Assembly: GCF_900291465.1 (NCBI RefSeq)
Contig: NZ_LT985808.1
Span: 1,830,408-1,894,407 of the forward strand
Direction of reading: 5' to 3'
DNA length: 64,000 nt
Source of the DNA: Bacteroides sp. Marseille-P3684
GTDB lineage: Bacteria; Bacteroidota; Bacteroidia; Bacteroidales; Bacteroidaceae
The translations under genes and the position numbers were made by a program. The notes below the pieces were generated by a model. That model ran no database searches and was not told the DNA's origin. It saw only the letters and a list, made by a program, of their open reading frames with translations. Shown here piece by piece: positions 1-10,129 of the stretch (its first letter is position 1; the number at the start of each line of letters is the position of its first letter).

Positions 1-246
1 CAGGTAAGAATAACGGTCGTGCGAAGCCAGCAGCATGGGGAAGAACTCATCCACGGGGTAGAAGTAGTTTTCCGATTTCAGCTCGGGAATCTCCTGGTAG
101 TAGAGATAGACATCCTTCATCTGGTTGGCAATCCACTGGTCCTCCTCCGTCTTCTCGATATATTCGTGGGTGCGGTCTTCGCCACAGGAGCTCAGCAAGG
201 AAGCGACGGTGAGCAGGAGACCGGTCAGGTAAATGTTTCGTTTCAT
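1..246 (-). CDS. S41-family peptidase-like lipoprotein, 5' part only
   Basis: The gene reads leftward out of the window, so only its first 82 codons are seen. It starts at the ATG complementary to 244-246. The first 21 residues form a lipoprotein signal (LLSSC, Cys21 as lipidation site), followed by acidic and polar residues. The mature N-terminus has the pattern W-I-x-x-x-M-K-D-V-Y-L-Y-Y and a later S-H-D-R-Y-S-Y-L, which I recognise from the N-terminal domain of Bacteroidetes PDZ/S41 (C-terminal-processing-like) lipoproteins. The catalytic domain lies outside the window, so peptidase activity is inferred from this N-terminal resemblance only. It is divergent from tamB, with a -7 box at 271-278. 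Confidence 0.7.
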   Translation of the reverse strand, partial: MKRNIYLTGLLLTVASLLSSCGEDRTHEYIEKTEEDQWIANQMKDVYLYYQEIPELKSENYFYPVDEFFPMLLASHDRYSYL

Positions 247-270
247 GTCTGATAAGATTTTTTGTCGTTG

Positions 271-278
271 CAAAAATA
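271..278 (-). promoter_or_regulatory. Bacteroides-type -7 promoter element for the S41 lipoprotein gene
   Basis: On the minus strand this reads TATTTTTG, a match to the Bacteroidetes primary-sigma -7 consensus TAnnTTTG, 25 bp upstream of the start codon at 246. The -33 element is not clear-cut. Confidence 0.55.
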
Positions 279-355
279 GCCGATTCCACGCACATACGGC
301 AAGGAGTGAGCCTTTCTTTTCGGACTTTTTAGGAGCTTCGCCCAAGATTTTGTAC

Positions 356-363
356 TATATTTG
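356..363 (+). promoter_or_regulatory. Bacteroides-type -7 promoter element for tamB
   Basis: TATATTTG matches TAnnTTTG and lies 27 bp before the ATG at 391. It overlaps the only upstream alternative start (TTG at 361), which argues that translation begins at 391. Confidence 0.6.
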
Positions 364-390
364 CCTCTCGATATCCCTTGTGCGCAAGTT

Positions 391-3300
391 ATGAAGAAAT
401 TCCTGAAGGTGGCGGGACTTGTGATAGCCATTCCCGTCGGCTTGTTTATCATATTGGCTGTCCTGCTCTATGTTCCTGCCATCCAGAACTTCGTGGTGGA
501 CAAGGTGACGGGCATCGCTTCCGAAAAGACCGGCATGCAGATTCGTGTGGACAATGTGCGTCTGGGTTTTCCGCTCAGCCTGCGTGTCAACGGGGTGGAC
601 ATCCTGTCGCATCGTCAGGACACCCTGCTGTCTGCCGGACAGTTGCAGGTTGATGTCCAGTTGCTCCCGTTGCTCCGTAAGCAGATTGAGGTCGACGGCG
701 TCAGTCTGAAAGACGTACGGATGAACACCGAGGACCTGATTCCGTCCGTTGCCCTCCAGGGGACGTTGGGCGAATTCTACCTCTCGTCGCACGGAGTGGC
801 ACTCGACCCCGAGATTGCCATTGTCAACAAGGCGCTGCTGCGCCGGACACACCTGACCGTCAGTCTGCGTGACACCACTACTACAGATACCACTGAAACC
901 TCTTCCCCCACGTACTGGAAAATCTTGGTGAAAAGCCTCCAATGCGAAGACGTCGATGTCGCGTTACACCTGACCGATACCACACGGATGGCTGTCGGAC
1001 TGGGCAACCTCGACCTGCAGGGAGGGGAAATCGACTTGCGACATGCTGCTTACAGCCTGCGTCGGCTGGTCGTGAAGGACGGCGCCTTCTCGATGGACAA
1101 TGACACGTTGGAAGCCCTCCCGGGACTTGACCCTGCCCACCTGTCTTTCACACAGTGGAATGCCGAGATTGATTCGGCCTCTTATCAGGGACGGCGGATG
1201 GCGGCTGTCATCCGGAACTTTGCGTTGAACGAGCGTTCCGGTTTGCAGGTCCGTTCGTTCACCGGACGGCTGGATGCCGACGACGAAGCAATCCGTCTGC
1301 CGGAGCTTCGCCTGGAGACCTCCGACTCGTATGTGGAAACACGTGCCCGCATCGACTGGAAGGCACTGGAGGGAGGCGGCACTGCCGACATGAGCGTCCG
1401 TCTGCTTGCCGAACTGGGTAAGCAGGACCTGATGCTGCTGGCAGGTGGTATGCCGGAAGCCTTTGTGCGTGCCTACCCGAATGCGCCGCTCACCCTGCGT
1501 GTCGGGGTGGACGGCAACATGCAGCAACTGAAGCTCACCGGTCTGCAGTCCGAGCTGAAGGGTGTCTATGAGCTGAGTGCCAAGGGAGAGGTCTACGATG
1601 TGCTCGACAACAGGAAGCGTCGGGGCGAAGTAGTGCTGGATGCCGTGACGCATGACCTGGACTGTGTGGCAGCCCTGGCAGGTCTGGCGGACAGTACCCT
1701 GGTCATCCCGCGAGGCATCACTTTCAAGGGCAATGCCGGGGTTGCCGGTGAACAGTATACGGCGGACCTGGTGGTCACCGAGGGCACTGGTCGGGTGGAA
1801 CTGCAAGCCGACTGCCGGACGGATACCGAGACGTATGACGTGACATTGGCGGTGGACAGCCTCTACGGACGGGACTTCCTGCCTCACGATTCCTTATATT
1901 ATGTGTCGGCTACGCTGGCGGCTCACGGACGCGGGTTCGACCCCTACCATCCTGCCACGCATGCACAGGCAGACTTGTCGGTGGAACGTCTGCAATATGC
2001 AGCCTATGACCTGACGGACCTGAAGCTCCGTGCTTCCCTGGCAAAAGGCGATGCCCGTCTGGAGTTTGACAGCCGGAACCCGTTGCTGGCAATGACGACC
2101 ACCCTGGATGCGCAGTTGCGCCGTCGGGGAGTGGGCGGACGGTTGCTGGTGGACCTGGCGGACGTCAACCTGCCGGAGTTGCAGGTCGCTTCATTCCCCT
2201 TCCATGTCGGGGCACTGTTCACACTCGATTTCCGTACGGACTTCCGCAAGACACACTGGTGCAAGGGAGCACTGGAGAACCTGAGCTTCCGTTCGGAAAA
2301 GAACAACTATAAGGCGAAGAACCTCTATTTCAACGTAGACCTGCGTCCGGACTCCACTTGCATCAATGCCGATGCCGGCGACTTGAACCTGCACCTGGAC
2401 GGACGGCGCGACATTCAGTCCATCATCCGGTCACTCTCTACCTTTGGGACGGAGTTGGCTGCACAGGCCGAGGACAAGTGGCTCGACCAGAACAAGCTGA
2501 AGGCACTCCTGCCGGACCTGTGCCTGCGCCTGAAGGCAGGTACCGATAATCCCATATACAATTACCTGGCGATGAACGGCTTCAAGTACGACGAGCTGTT
2601 TGCCGACTTTGACACTTCGCCGTTGAGGGGCATCAACGGGACTTCCCACATCTACTGCTTGCGCACCGACAGCCTGCAACTGGACACCATCCGTCTCAAC
2701 ATGATGCAGGATTCGTTGGGCGTGAAGCTCTTTGCCGAGGTACGCAATGCCCCCACCAACCGCCAGTTCGTCTTCGATTCCCGGCTGAATGCGTTCATCC
2801 ATCCGAAGGGGGCGGGGCTGGAGCTGAACTACTACGACAGCAAGGGCGAGCAGGGAGTCCATCTGGGACTGAATGCCACGATGGCAGACGACGGACTGCG
2901 CTTCAAGTTCTACCCCGAGCAACCCATCATTGCCTTCAGTCCCTACCGGCTGAACCGCGACAACTACATCTACCTGCATAAGAACGGCCATGTGGAGGCT
3001 GACCTCCGGCTGGATACCCATGACGGCGGACGTGCCTTCCAGCTCTATTCCGCTCCCGACACGGACGCCTGGCGCGACCTGACCGTATCGCTCCATCGGG
3101 TCGATATCGGCAAGCTGATGCAGGTGCTCCCTTACCTGCCCGACATCGAAGGCATCCTGGATGCGGAACTCCACTACATCCAGGCCGACAGGAACAGCCT
3201 GTCGGTGGCTTTCGAAACTGCCGTGGACTCGCTGGTGTACGAGCATACGCCGGTGGGCGACATCGCCTGTTCGGGTATTTACCTGCCCAAGGAGGACAAC

Positions 3301-5001
3301 ACCCACTTTGTCGACGCCCGCCTCTCCCTGGATGAAGAAGAAGTCGTGGCGCTCTCGGGTGACTACCACAATACCGGCGACGGACTGTTGGACATGACTT
3401 TGGGACTGAAACACTTCCCCCTGAAGCTTGCCAACGGCTTCATCCCGGACCGCATGGTGACGCTTTCAGGAGACCTCGACGGGGAGGTTGCCGTGAAAGG
3501 ACGTACGGCTGCTCCAGTCATCGACGGACAGTTGGCACTCGACTCCGTCATGCTGGTGGCAGATGCCTACGGGGCACGTTTCCGGCTGGACAACCGTCCC
3601 GTGACCATCGAAGGCAGCAAGCTCAAGTTTGACAACTTCAGTGTGTACACCCGGGGCAGCAACCCGTTTGCACTGACGGGAACCGTAGACTTCTCCAACC
3701 TGACCAATACCCTGCTGGACCTCCGTATGGTGGCACGGAACTATGAGCTGATCAATGCGCCGCGGCAGAAGAACTCGGTGGTGTTCGGCAAGGTCTATGT
3801 CGACATCTTCTCGACGCTGAAAGGCGATATGAACAACCTGAAGATGCGGGGAAACATCAACGTGCAGGGCAACACCGACGTCACCTACATCCTGAAGGAT
3901 TCGCCGCTGACGGTAGAGGACCGGCTGAGCGGGCTGGTGACCTTTGTGGACTTCCGCGACACGACGACCGTGCTGACTCCCGTGCAGCCGGTCTATACGG
4001 CTGGAGGAGTGGACATGCTGATGACCCTTCAGATCGATGAGGGGGCACAGGTGCGTGCCAACCTGAGTGAGGACGGCGAGAGCTACATCGCACTGAACGG
4101 AGGCGGTACGCTCTCGATGCAGTACACACCGCAAGGGGAGTTCCTCCTGTCCGGACGCTATACGGTGGTCGGCGGACAGATGAAGTATGCCTTGCCGGTC
4201 ATCCCGCTGAAGACCTTTACGCTGAAGAACGGAAGCTATGTGGAGTTCAACGGCAACCCGATGAACCCTGTGATGAACATTGCCGCTACGGAGCGTGTCC
4301 GTACCACGGTGACGGAGAACGATGTGCCCCGTTCGGTGAACTTCGATGTGGGTGTCGCCATCACCAATTCGCTGGAAAACATGGGGCTGGAGTTCACCCT
4401 GGAAGCACCCGAGGATGCGGGTATCCAGAACCAGCTGGTATCCATGTCGAAGGAAGACCGGGGCAAGCTGGCAGTCGCCATGCTGGCTACGGGCATGTAC
4501 CTGGGCGAAGGGGGAGGAAGCAAGTCCAACGGCTTCAGTGCGAACAGTGCGCTGAACTCGTTCCTCCAGAGCGAAATCACCAACATTGCCGGCAATGCCC
4601 TGAAGACGGTGGACATCACGGTCGGCATGGAAGATGCCACGTCGGCAGACGGGTCGCAACATACGGACTACTCCTTCCGCTTTGCCAAACGTTTCTGGAA
4701 CAACCGCATCAGCATTGTCATCGGCGGACGCATCTCTACCGGTAACGACGACCCCAACAAGGGAGGCACGTCGGAATCCTTCATCGACGACATCTCGGTG
4801 GAATACCGGCTGGACAACAGCGGAACGCGCTACATCCGTGTGTTCCACAACACCAACTTCGACAGCATGCTCGACGGCGAGATTACCGAGACGGGTGCCG
4901 GTATCGTGCTGCGCAAGAAGGTGAGCAAGCTGAGCGAGCTTTTCATCTTCCGCAAACGGAAGCAACCCGACCGCAACGAACAACCAAGAACTGAAAAATG
5001 A
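391..5001 (+). CDS. tamB: TamB-like translocation/assembly module protein
   Basis: This 1536-residue protein is the inner-membrane-anchored, periplasm-spanning partner of a TamA/BamA-family protein; family members take part in outer-membrane protein or lipid delivery. Residues 1-30 form a single N-terminal membrane anchor. A very long beta-rich region follows, and the last about 350 residues have the TamB C-terminal (DUF490) character, including the stretch with LxGxxxV..G and the motif L-x-L-E-A-P-E-D. I chose the ATG at 391 because the longer frame start falls inside the -7 box. The stop overlaps the next gene by ATGA, so tamB and tamL are translationally coupled. The length is usual for Bacteroidetes TamB. 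The identification is solid; the substrate is unknown. Confidence 0.92.
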   Translation: MKKFLKVAGLVIAIPVGLFIILAVLLYVPAIQNFVVDKVTGIASEKTGMQIRVDNVRLGFPLSLRVNGVDILSHRQDTLLSAGQLQVDVQLLPLLRKQIEVDGVSLKDVRMNTEDLIPSVALQGTLGEFYLSSHGVALDPEIAIVNKALLRRTHLTVSLRDTTTTDTTETSSPTYWKILVKSLQCEDVDVALHLTDTTRMAVGLGNLDLQGGEIDLRHAAYSLRRLVVKDGAFSMDNDTLEALPGLDPAHLSFTQWNAEIDSASYQGRRMAAVIRNFALNERSGLQVRSFTGRLDADDEAIRLPELRLETSDSYVETRARIDWKALEGGGTADMSVRLLAELGKQDLMLLAGGMPEAFVRAYPNAPLTLRVGVDGNMQQLKLTGLQSELKGVYELSAKGEVYDVLDNRKRRGEVVLDAVTHDLDCVAALAGLADSTLVIPRGITFKGNAGVAGEQYTADLVVTEGTGRVELQADCRTDTETYDVTLAVDSLYGRDFLPHDSLYYVSATLAAHGRGFDPYHPATHAQADLSVERLQYAAYDLTDLKLRASLAKGDARLEFDSRNPLLAMTTTLDAQLRRRGVGGRLLVDLADVNLPELQVASFPFHVGALFTLDFRTDFRKTHWCKGALENLSFRSEKNNYKAKNLYFNVDLRPDSTCINADAGDLNLHLDGRRDIQSIIRSLSTFGTELAAQAEDKWLDQNKLKALLPDLCLRLKAGTDNPIYNYLAMNGFKYDELFADFDTSPLRGINGTSHIYCLRTDSLQLDTIRLNMMQDSLGVKLFAEVRNAPTNRQFVFDSRLNAFIHPKGAGLELNYYDSKGEQGVHLGLNATMADDGLRFKFYPEQPIIAFSPYRLNRDNYIYLHKNGHVEADLRLDTHDGGRAFQLYSAPDTDAWRDLTVSLHRVDIGKLMQVLPYLPDIEGILDAELHYIQADRNSLSVAFETAVDSLVYEHTPVGDIACSGIYLPKEDNTHFVDARLSLDEEEVVALSGDYHNTGDGLLDMTLGLKHFPLKLANGFIPDRMVTLSGDLDGEVAVKGRTAAPVIDGQLALDSVMLVADAYGARFRLDNRPVTIEGSKLKFDNFSVYTRGSNPFALTGTVDFSNLTNTLLDLRMVARNYELINAPRQKNSVVFGKVYVDIFSTLKGDMNNLKMRGNINVQGNTDVTYILKDSPLTVEDRLSGLVTFVDFRDTTTVLTPVQPVYTAGGVDMLMTLQIDEGAQVRANLSEDGESYIALNGGGTLSMQYTPQGEFLLSGRYTVVGGQMKYALPVIPLKTFTLKNGSYVEFNGNPMNPVMNIAATERVRTTVTENDVPRSVNFDVGVAITNSLENMGLEFTLEAPEDAGIQNQLVSMSKEDRGKLAVAMLATGMYLGEGGGSKSNGFSANSALNSFLQSEITNIAGNALKTVDITVGMEDATSADGSQHTDYSFRFAKRFWNNRISIVIGGRISTGNDDPNKGGTSESFIDDISVEYRLDNSGTRYIRVFHNTNFDSMLDGEITETGAGIVLRKKVSKLSELFIFRKRKQPDRNEQPRTEK

Positions 5002-7316
5002 TGAGACGACACGATTACCTTTTCTATATAGGTATGCTGGCGCTGCTGTTGGCAGCCTGCTCCACCACCAGGAACCTCCCTGCCGACGAGGTGCTCTACA
5101 TCGGTATCAAGGACACCGAAGTCGTGAACAAGGACAAGAGCGATGCCGGGAGCACCGCACTGGAGGAAGTGGAGGCAGCCTTGGCGTGTGCGCCCAACCA
5201 TGCCCTGATGGGAAGCTCTTCCATCCGGGGACCGCTCCCCTATACGCTGTGGATATACAACAAGTATGTCAACAGCCAGTCGAAGTTCGGACGCTGGATG
5301 TTCGACAAGTTTGCCGCCACGCCGGTGTTCATCTCCACGGTCAATCCGGAACTGCGTGCCAAGGTGGCGACGAACGTCCTGCACAACTACGGTTATTTCC
5401 GGGGCAAGGTGGACTATGAAGTGCTGCCCGACGAGAAGAACCCCCGCAAGGCAAGAGTACGCTATGTGGTCGACATGCAGCAGCCCTACTACATCGATAC
5501 CCTCGTGTATGAAGGCTTTCCCGCTCCGGCGGACAGCCTGATTCAGGCAAACCGGAAAGAAGGTCTGTTGCTCCCCGGCGACAACTTCAACGTGACCCAG
5601 CTGGAGGCGGAACGCAACCGCATCGCCACGCTCCTGCGCAACAACGGGTACTACTACTACCGTTCCAACTACATCACTTACCTGGCGGACACCGTGCAAC
5701 ATCGGGGACATGCCAGCCTCCGGATGCAGCCCGTGGCAGGCCTTCAGGCGCAGGTCAACCGTCAGTACACCGTGGGAGACCTGCGGCTGAACATGTACGA
5801 CAACAATCGTTTCCGTGACTTCGAGCATTCCATTACCCGTCCGGGCATCTCCATCAACTACAACGGGGACAAGATACCGCTCCGTCCCGGAGTGCTGTTC
5901 AACAACTTCCGTTTCCGCCGCGGCGAGCTTTACTCTGCTCTGAAACAGCAGTACACCCAGGAGAACATCAACAGTATGGGGCTGTTCAGCTCCGTGGAGT
6001 TCCAGTATACACCCCGGGACACCACCGGACGCAACAACGTGCTCGATGTGGACATCAATACCCGCTTCGACAAGCTGCTCGACGGCGAGCTGGAGTTCGA
6101 CTTCAAGTCGAAGAGCAACGACCAGATGGGACCCGGCGCCTCGTTTGCCGTGTCGAAACGCAATGCCTTCCGCGGGGGAGAGACCTTCTCGGTGCAGCTG
6201 GACGGGTCGTATGAGTGGCAGACCGGTTCCTCGGTCGAGGGCAACAGTGCGGTCATCAACTCCTACAGCTACGGCATCTCGATGGCTGTCGACTATCCGC
6301 GGCTGGTCATCCCCTTCTACCGTCCGCGCTGGTCGCCGTTCAAGCGGACGTCGCAGTTCAAGATTTACATGCAGAAGCTCAACCGTGCCGGCTATTACCG
6401 GATGCTTTCCTTCGGAGGAACGGCAACTTATACCGTGCAGACCTCTCCCGTGTCGCGCCACACGTTCACTCCCCTGCGACTGACCTTCAATGTGCTGCAA
6501 GGGACTACGGAGAAGTTCGACTCCATCCGCAATGCCAACCAGGCACTCTACATCAGTATGCAGAACCAGTTCATCCCCGCCATGAGCTACACCTATACCT
6601 ACGACGACACCCCGTTCAAGCGCAAGCGTCACCACACCTGGTGGGAGACCTCGGTCACCTCGTCGGGCAATGTCACGTCGGGCATTTACGCAATCTTCGG
6701 AAACCGGTTCAATGAAAAGGACAAGATGTTGCTGGGTAACCCCTTTGCCCAGTTCCTGAAGGTGACTTCGGAGTTGCGGCGGACCTTCTCGTTGGGTGAC
6801 AAGCTCTCACTGGCTACCCGTGTGTTCGGAGGAGTCATCTATGCATACGGCAACTCTTCCGTCGCTCCCTACAGCGAACAGTTCTACATCGGCGGCGCGA
6901 ACAGCATCCGTGCCTTTACCGTCCGCTCCATCGGTCCCGGACGTTACCAGCCGCAGACGGGCATGTACTCCTACATCGACCAGACGGGAGACATCAAGCT
7001 GGAGGCGAATGTCGAACTCCGCTTCCCCATCTTCGGCGACCTCTACGGGGCGACCTTTCTCGATGCCGGCAACATCTGGCTGCTGCGCGAGGACGCACAA
7101 CGTCCCGGCGCCAAGTTCTCGCTGAAGGACTTTGGCAAGCAGATTGCCCTGGGTACGGGTGTCGGCTTCCGCTATGACCTGGAATTCCTGGTGCTCCGCC
7201 TGGATGTCGGCATCGGCTTGCATGCCCCCTACGAGACTTCGCGCAAGGGGTATTACAATATCCCCAAGTTCTGGGACGGTCTGGGCTGGCACTTTGCCAT
7301 CGGCTATCCCTTCTAA
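4998..7316 (+). CDS. tamL: TamL, BamA/TamA-family outer-membrane lipoprotein
   Basis: This is a 772-residue outer-membrane assembly factor. The N-terminus is a lipoprotein signal ending LLLAAC (Cys21), unlike proteobacterial TamA, which is not lipidated; lipidated TamA homologues are the Bacteroidetes form called TamL. POTRA-like segments fill roughly residues 30-330 (for example PYYIDTLVYEGFP near 160). The C-terminal half is a 16-strand barrel domain of the Omp85 family with the conserved G-G-x-N-S-I-R-A-F...R-S-I-G-P-G signature near 630-650 and a C-terminal aromatic residue. It overlaps tamB by 4 nt, and the two products are expected to form one envelope-spanning complex. Confidence 0.9.
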   Translation: MMRRHDYLFYIGMLALLLAACSTTRNLPADEVLYIGIKDTEVVNKDKSDAGSTALEEVEAALACAPNHALMGSSSIRGPLPYTLWIYNKYVNSQSKFGRWMFDKFAATPVFISTVNPELRAKVATNVLHNYGYFRGKVDYEVLPDEKNPRKARVRYVVDMQQPYYIDTLVYEGFPAPADSLIQANRKEGLLLPGDNFNVTQLEAERNRIATLLRNNGYYYYRSNYITYLADTVQHRGHASLRMQPVAGLQAQVNRQYTVGDLRLNMYDNNRFRDFEHSITRPGISINYNGDKIPLRPGVLFNNFRFRRGELYSALKQQYTQENINSMGLFSSVEFQYTPRDTTGRNNVLDVDINTRFDKLLDGELEFDFKSKSNDQMGPGASFAVSKRNAFRGGETFSVQLDGSYEWQTGSSVEGNSAVINSYSYGISMAVDYPRLVIPFYRPRWSPFKRTSQFKIYMQKLNRAGYYRMLSFGGTATYTVQTSPVSRHTFTPLRLTFNVLQGTTEKFDSIRNANQALYISMQNQFIPAMSYTYTYDDTPFKRKRHHTWWETSVTSSGNVTSGIYAIFGNRFNEKDKMLLGNPFAQFLKVTSELRRTFSLGDKLSLATRVFGGVIYAYGNSSVAPYSEQFYIGGANSIRAFTVRSIGPGRYQPQTGMYSYIDQTGDIKLEANVELRFPIFGDLYGATFLDAGNIWLLREDAQRPGAKFSLKDFGKQIALGTGVGFRYDLEFLVLRLDVGIGLHAPYETSRKGYYNIPKFWDGLGWHFAIGYPF

Positions 7317-7361
7317 TTCCTTTTTCCCTTTACAAGCTGACTGTCATATCCCCTCCAGCGT

Positions 7362-7730
7362 ATGAAACGAAACAGACCTTCAGACAAAACAGTGCTCATC
7401 GTCATAGCCGTGGTGATTGTCTTTGCCTTCAAGCTATGTCGACGGGAGCATACGGAACCAGCCGACAGGTGGGAGGACGGCTCCCGCATCTCTTTGCCCG
7501 TCTTCTCGGGAAGCCATGTCTCCGCTCCGTCTTCAGACACCCTGCAGAATGCGTCCGGTGGAACGGAACCCTCCCGACAGCGTCCGTCGAACCGACAAGA
7601 GCGTGACTTGTGGAACCGCCGGAACATGACGATGGACGGCGACGGGGATATCAATCCTGCCGATGTAGACCCGACGGAATATGACCTGATGCAGGAAGAC
7701 CCCGACCTGTATGATTTCAATGCAGATTGA
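7362..7730 (+). CDS. Hypothetical small membrane-anchored protein
   Basis: I do not recognise this 122-residue protein. It has a hydrophobic segment at about residues 9-23, then a polar, Pro/Ser/Arg-rich region and an acidic tail with an EF-hand-like D-x-D-G-D-x-D-x-x-P run near residues 89-97. It begins 45 bp after tamL with no obvious promoter of its own, so it may be the last gene of that operon. Codon use resembles that of its neighbours, which supports a real gene. The DGDGD run hints at calcium binding, but that is speculative. Confidence 0.5.
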   Translation: MKRNRPSDKTVLIVIAVVIVFAFKLCRREHTEPADRWEDGSRISLPVFSGSHVSAPSSDTLQNASGGTEPSRQRPSNRQERDLWNRRNMTMDGDGDINPADVDPTEYDLMQEDPDLYDFNAD

Positions 7731-7877
7731 CAGCCGTCTCTGTCGCCGGATGCGGTGCCCGGCAGCCTCCACCCTGTCCGTCTGCTTTCTCTGACCGATG
7801 GGGCGGTCGGGGGACAAATGACCGATTCGGATTGAAAAAAGACGAAAGAACAGTACAACGCATTCTTCGATTTTCCC

Positions 7878-7885
7878 TAGCTTTG
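7878..7885 (+). promoter_or_regulatory. Bacteroides-type -7 promoter element
   Basis: TAGCTTTG matches TAnnTTTG. It lies 70 bp before the start of the nucleotidyltransferase gene, and the resulting leader contains the C9 homopolymer at 7912-7920. Confidence 0.55.
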
Positions 7886-7911
7886 CAACGCGTTAAGGAG
7901 AAGGCACATCG

Positions 7912-7920
7912 CCCCCCCCC
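7912..7920 (+). repeat. C9 homopolymer in a 5' leader
   Basis: Nine consecutive C residues sit between the putative promoter (7878-7885) and the ATG at 7956, about 36 bp before the start. Homopolymers of this length are prone to slippage. Because the tract is untranslated, any effect would be on transcription, leader folding or translation initiation. Confidence 0.6.
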
Positions 7921-7955
7921 TTGACCATTGTCAAATTTAAAATCGCAGTATAGAA

Positions 7956-8864
7956 ATGAAACCTACATTGTTTGTGCTGGCTGCCGGTATGGGCAGCCGT
8001 TACGGTGGTTTGAAGCAACTTGACGGGCTGGGTCCCAACGGGGAAACCATTATGGACTATTCTATCTTCGATGCCATCCGGGGTGGCTTTGGTAAGATTG
8101 TGTTTGTCATTCGTAAGGATTTTGAGAAAGACTTCCGTGAAAAGATATTGAGCAAATATGAGAACCACATCCCTGTGGAGCTCGTGTTCCAGTCTGTTGA
8201 CAAGCTGCCCGCCGGCTTCACCTGTCCCGAAGGACGTGTCAAGCCGTGGGGAACGAACCATGCCGTACTGATGGGAAAAGAGGTCATCAACGAGCCGTTT
8301 GCGGTGATCAATGCCGATGACTTCTACGGACGGGACAGCTTTGCTGTTCTGGGACGCTGGCTGAGCGAACTGCCCGAAGGCGCGAAGAACCGCTATTGCA
8401 TGGTGGGCTTCCGCGTCGGCAACACCCTCTCGGAGAGTGGTACCGTGGCACGTGGCATCTGTTCCACCAACGACGAAGGTTGTCTGACCACCGTCGTGGA
8501 ACGTACCGAAATCATGCGTGTGGACGGAAAGGTATGCTACAAGGACGAACAGGGCGCATGGGTTGCCGTGGACGACAATACCCCCGTCTCCATGAACATG
8601 TGGGGCTTCACTCCCGACTATTTCAAGTATTCCGAAGACTACTTCATCGACTTCCTCAAGAACAACCTCGACAACCTGAAGGCCGAGTACTTCATCCCCT
8701 TGATGGTCAACAAGCTCATCAACGAAGGAACGGCTACGGTGAAAGTGCTCGACACCACGAGCAAATGGTTCGGCGTGACCTATGCAGCCGACCGTCAGGG
8801 TGTGGTCGACAAGATTCAGTCGCTGGTTGATGCCGGTGAATATCCCTCTAAATTGTTTGAATGA
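7956..8864 (+). CDS. Sugar-phosphate nucleotidyltransferase family protein
   Basis: This 302-residue protein has the N-terminal nucleotide-binding signature of the NTP_transferase fold, L-A-A-G-M-G-S-R-Y-G-G-L-K-Q at residues 7-20, a variant of G-x-G-x-R-x(4-7)-P-K. A metal-binding style N-A-D-D-F motif lies near residues 113-117. The family transfers a nucleotidyl group to a sugar phosphate. The exact substrate cannot be read from sequence, and this short Bacteroidetes type is usually annotated only as nucleotidyltransferase. The stop overlaps the next gene (ATGA), so it is coupled with L-serine dehydratase, which is not an obvious metabolic partner. Confidence 0.8.
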   Translation: MKPTLFVLAAGMGSRYGGLKQLDGLGPNGETIMDYSIFDAIRGGFGKIVFVIRKDFEKDFREKILSKYENHIPVELVFQSVDKLPAGFTCPEGRVKPWGTNHAVLMGKEVINEPFAVINADDFYGRDSFAVLGRWLSELPEGAKNRYCMVGFRVGNTLSESGTVARGICSTNDEGCLTTVVERTEIMRVDGKVCYKDEQGAWVAVDDNTPVSMNMWGFTPDYFKYSEDYFIDFLKNNLDNLKAEYFIPLMVNKLINEGTATVKVLDTTSKWFGVTYAADRQGVVDKIQSLVDAGEYPSKLFE

Positions 8865-10072
8865 AATCCATCCGAGAAATCTATCGCATCGGTCAAGGAC
8901 CTTCGAGCAGCCACACCATGGGACCCCGTAAGGCTGCCGAAGCTTTCCTTGCCCGTCATCCGGAAGCCACCTCGTTCGAAGTGACCCTGTACGGCAGTCT
9001 GGCTGCCACCGGCAAGGGACACATGACCGACGTGGCAATCATGAATGCCTTCGCTGACCATGCGCCTGTCCGCATCCTCTGGGAACCGAAGATATTCCTG
9101 CCTTTCCATCCCAACGGCATGCTGTTCAAGGCGATGGACGCCAACGGGAACATCACCGAACACTGGACCGTCTACAGCATCGGCGGAGGGGCACTGGCCG
9201 AGGAAGGCAAGACGTTGGCAGAAGGTGAGGACATCTATGCCATGGACAGCCTGGTGGACATCATGCACTGGTGTGAACGTACCGGCCGGAGCTACTGGGA
9301 GTACGTCCAGATGTGTGAGGACTCCTCGCTGTGGGACTATCTGTCGGAAGTATGGAAAACGATGGAGGCTGCCGTCGTGCGCGGTCTCGACCAGGAAGGC
9401 GTCCTGCCCGGTCCGCTCAACCTGCGGCGCAAGGCGGCTTCTTACTACATCAAGGCATTGGGCTACAAGGATTCGCTCCGTTCGCGCGGACTGGTATTCG
9501 CCTACGCCCTTGCCGTCAGTGAAGAGAATGCTTCCGGCGGATGCATCGTCACCGCACCCACCTGCGGGTCATGCGGGGTGATTCCCGCCGTGCTGTATCA
9601 CCTGCAACAGAACCGTTCGTTCAGCGAGATGCGTATCCTGCGGGCACTTGCCACGGCAGGACTCATCGGGAACATCGCCCGTACGAAGGCATCCATCTCA
9701 GGAGCGGAGGTAGGCTGTCAGGGAGAAGTCGGTGTGGCGTGTGCCATGGCTTCGGCGGCAGCTACCCAACTGTTCGGCGGCAGTCCGGCACAAATCGAGT
9801 ATGCGGCGGAGATGGGGCTGGAACACCACCTGGGCATGACGTGCGACCCTGTCTGCGGTCTGGTGCAGATACCCTGCATCGAGCGGAATGCCTACGCTGC
9901 CGCCCGTGCCCTGGATGCCAACATCTACTCCACGTTCACCGACGGTTCGCACCGGGTGTCGTTCGACAAGGTGGTCGAGGTGATGAAACAGACAGGGCAT
10001 GACCTTCCTTCGCTCTACAAGGAGACGGGAGAGGGCGGTCTTGCCAAGGATTACCGTCCGATGGACGAATAA
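8861..10072 (+). CDS. sdaA: L-serine ammonia-lyase, iron-sulfur dependent, single chain
   Basis: This 403-residue enzyme deaminates L-serine to pyruvate and ammonia using a [4Fe-4S] cluster. The N-terminal beta domain begins [20 protein letters not shown], the classical signature. The catalytic alpha domain follows, with A-P-T-C-G-S-C-G-V near 228-236 and the C-terminal cysteines of [13 protein letters not shown] near 326-338 that would bind the cluster. Both domains are in one chain, as in the E. coli type rather than the split Bacillus type. The start overlaps the preceding gene by 4 nt. Confidence 0.93.
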   Translation: MKSIREIYRIGQGPSSSHTMGPRKAAEAFLARHPEATSFEVTLYGSLAATGKGHMTDVAIMNAFADHAPVRILWEPKIFLPFHPNGMLFKAMDANGNITEHWTVYSIGGGALAEEGKTLAEGEDIYAMDSLVDIMHWCERTGRSYWEYVQMCEDSSLWDYLSEVWKTMEAAVVRGLDQEGVLPGPLNLRRKAASYYIKALGYKDSLRSRGLVFAYALAVSEENASGGCIVTAPTCGSCGVIPAVLYHLQQNRSFSEMRILRALATAGLIGNIARTKASISGAEVGCQGEVGVACAMASAAATQLFGGSPAQIEYAAEMGLEHHLGMTCDPVCGLVQIPCIERNAYAAARALDANIYSTFTDGSHRVSFDKVVEVMKQTGHDLPSLYKETGEGGLAKDYRPMDE

Positions 10073-10129
10073 GCCCTTCTGAAGACGACGGGCGGATGAG
10101 CCGCTTGTCAAAGGTCAACATGTTAAACG

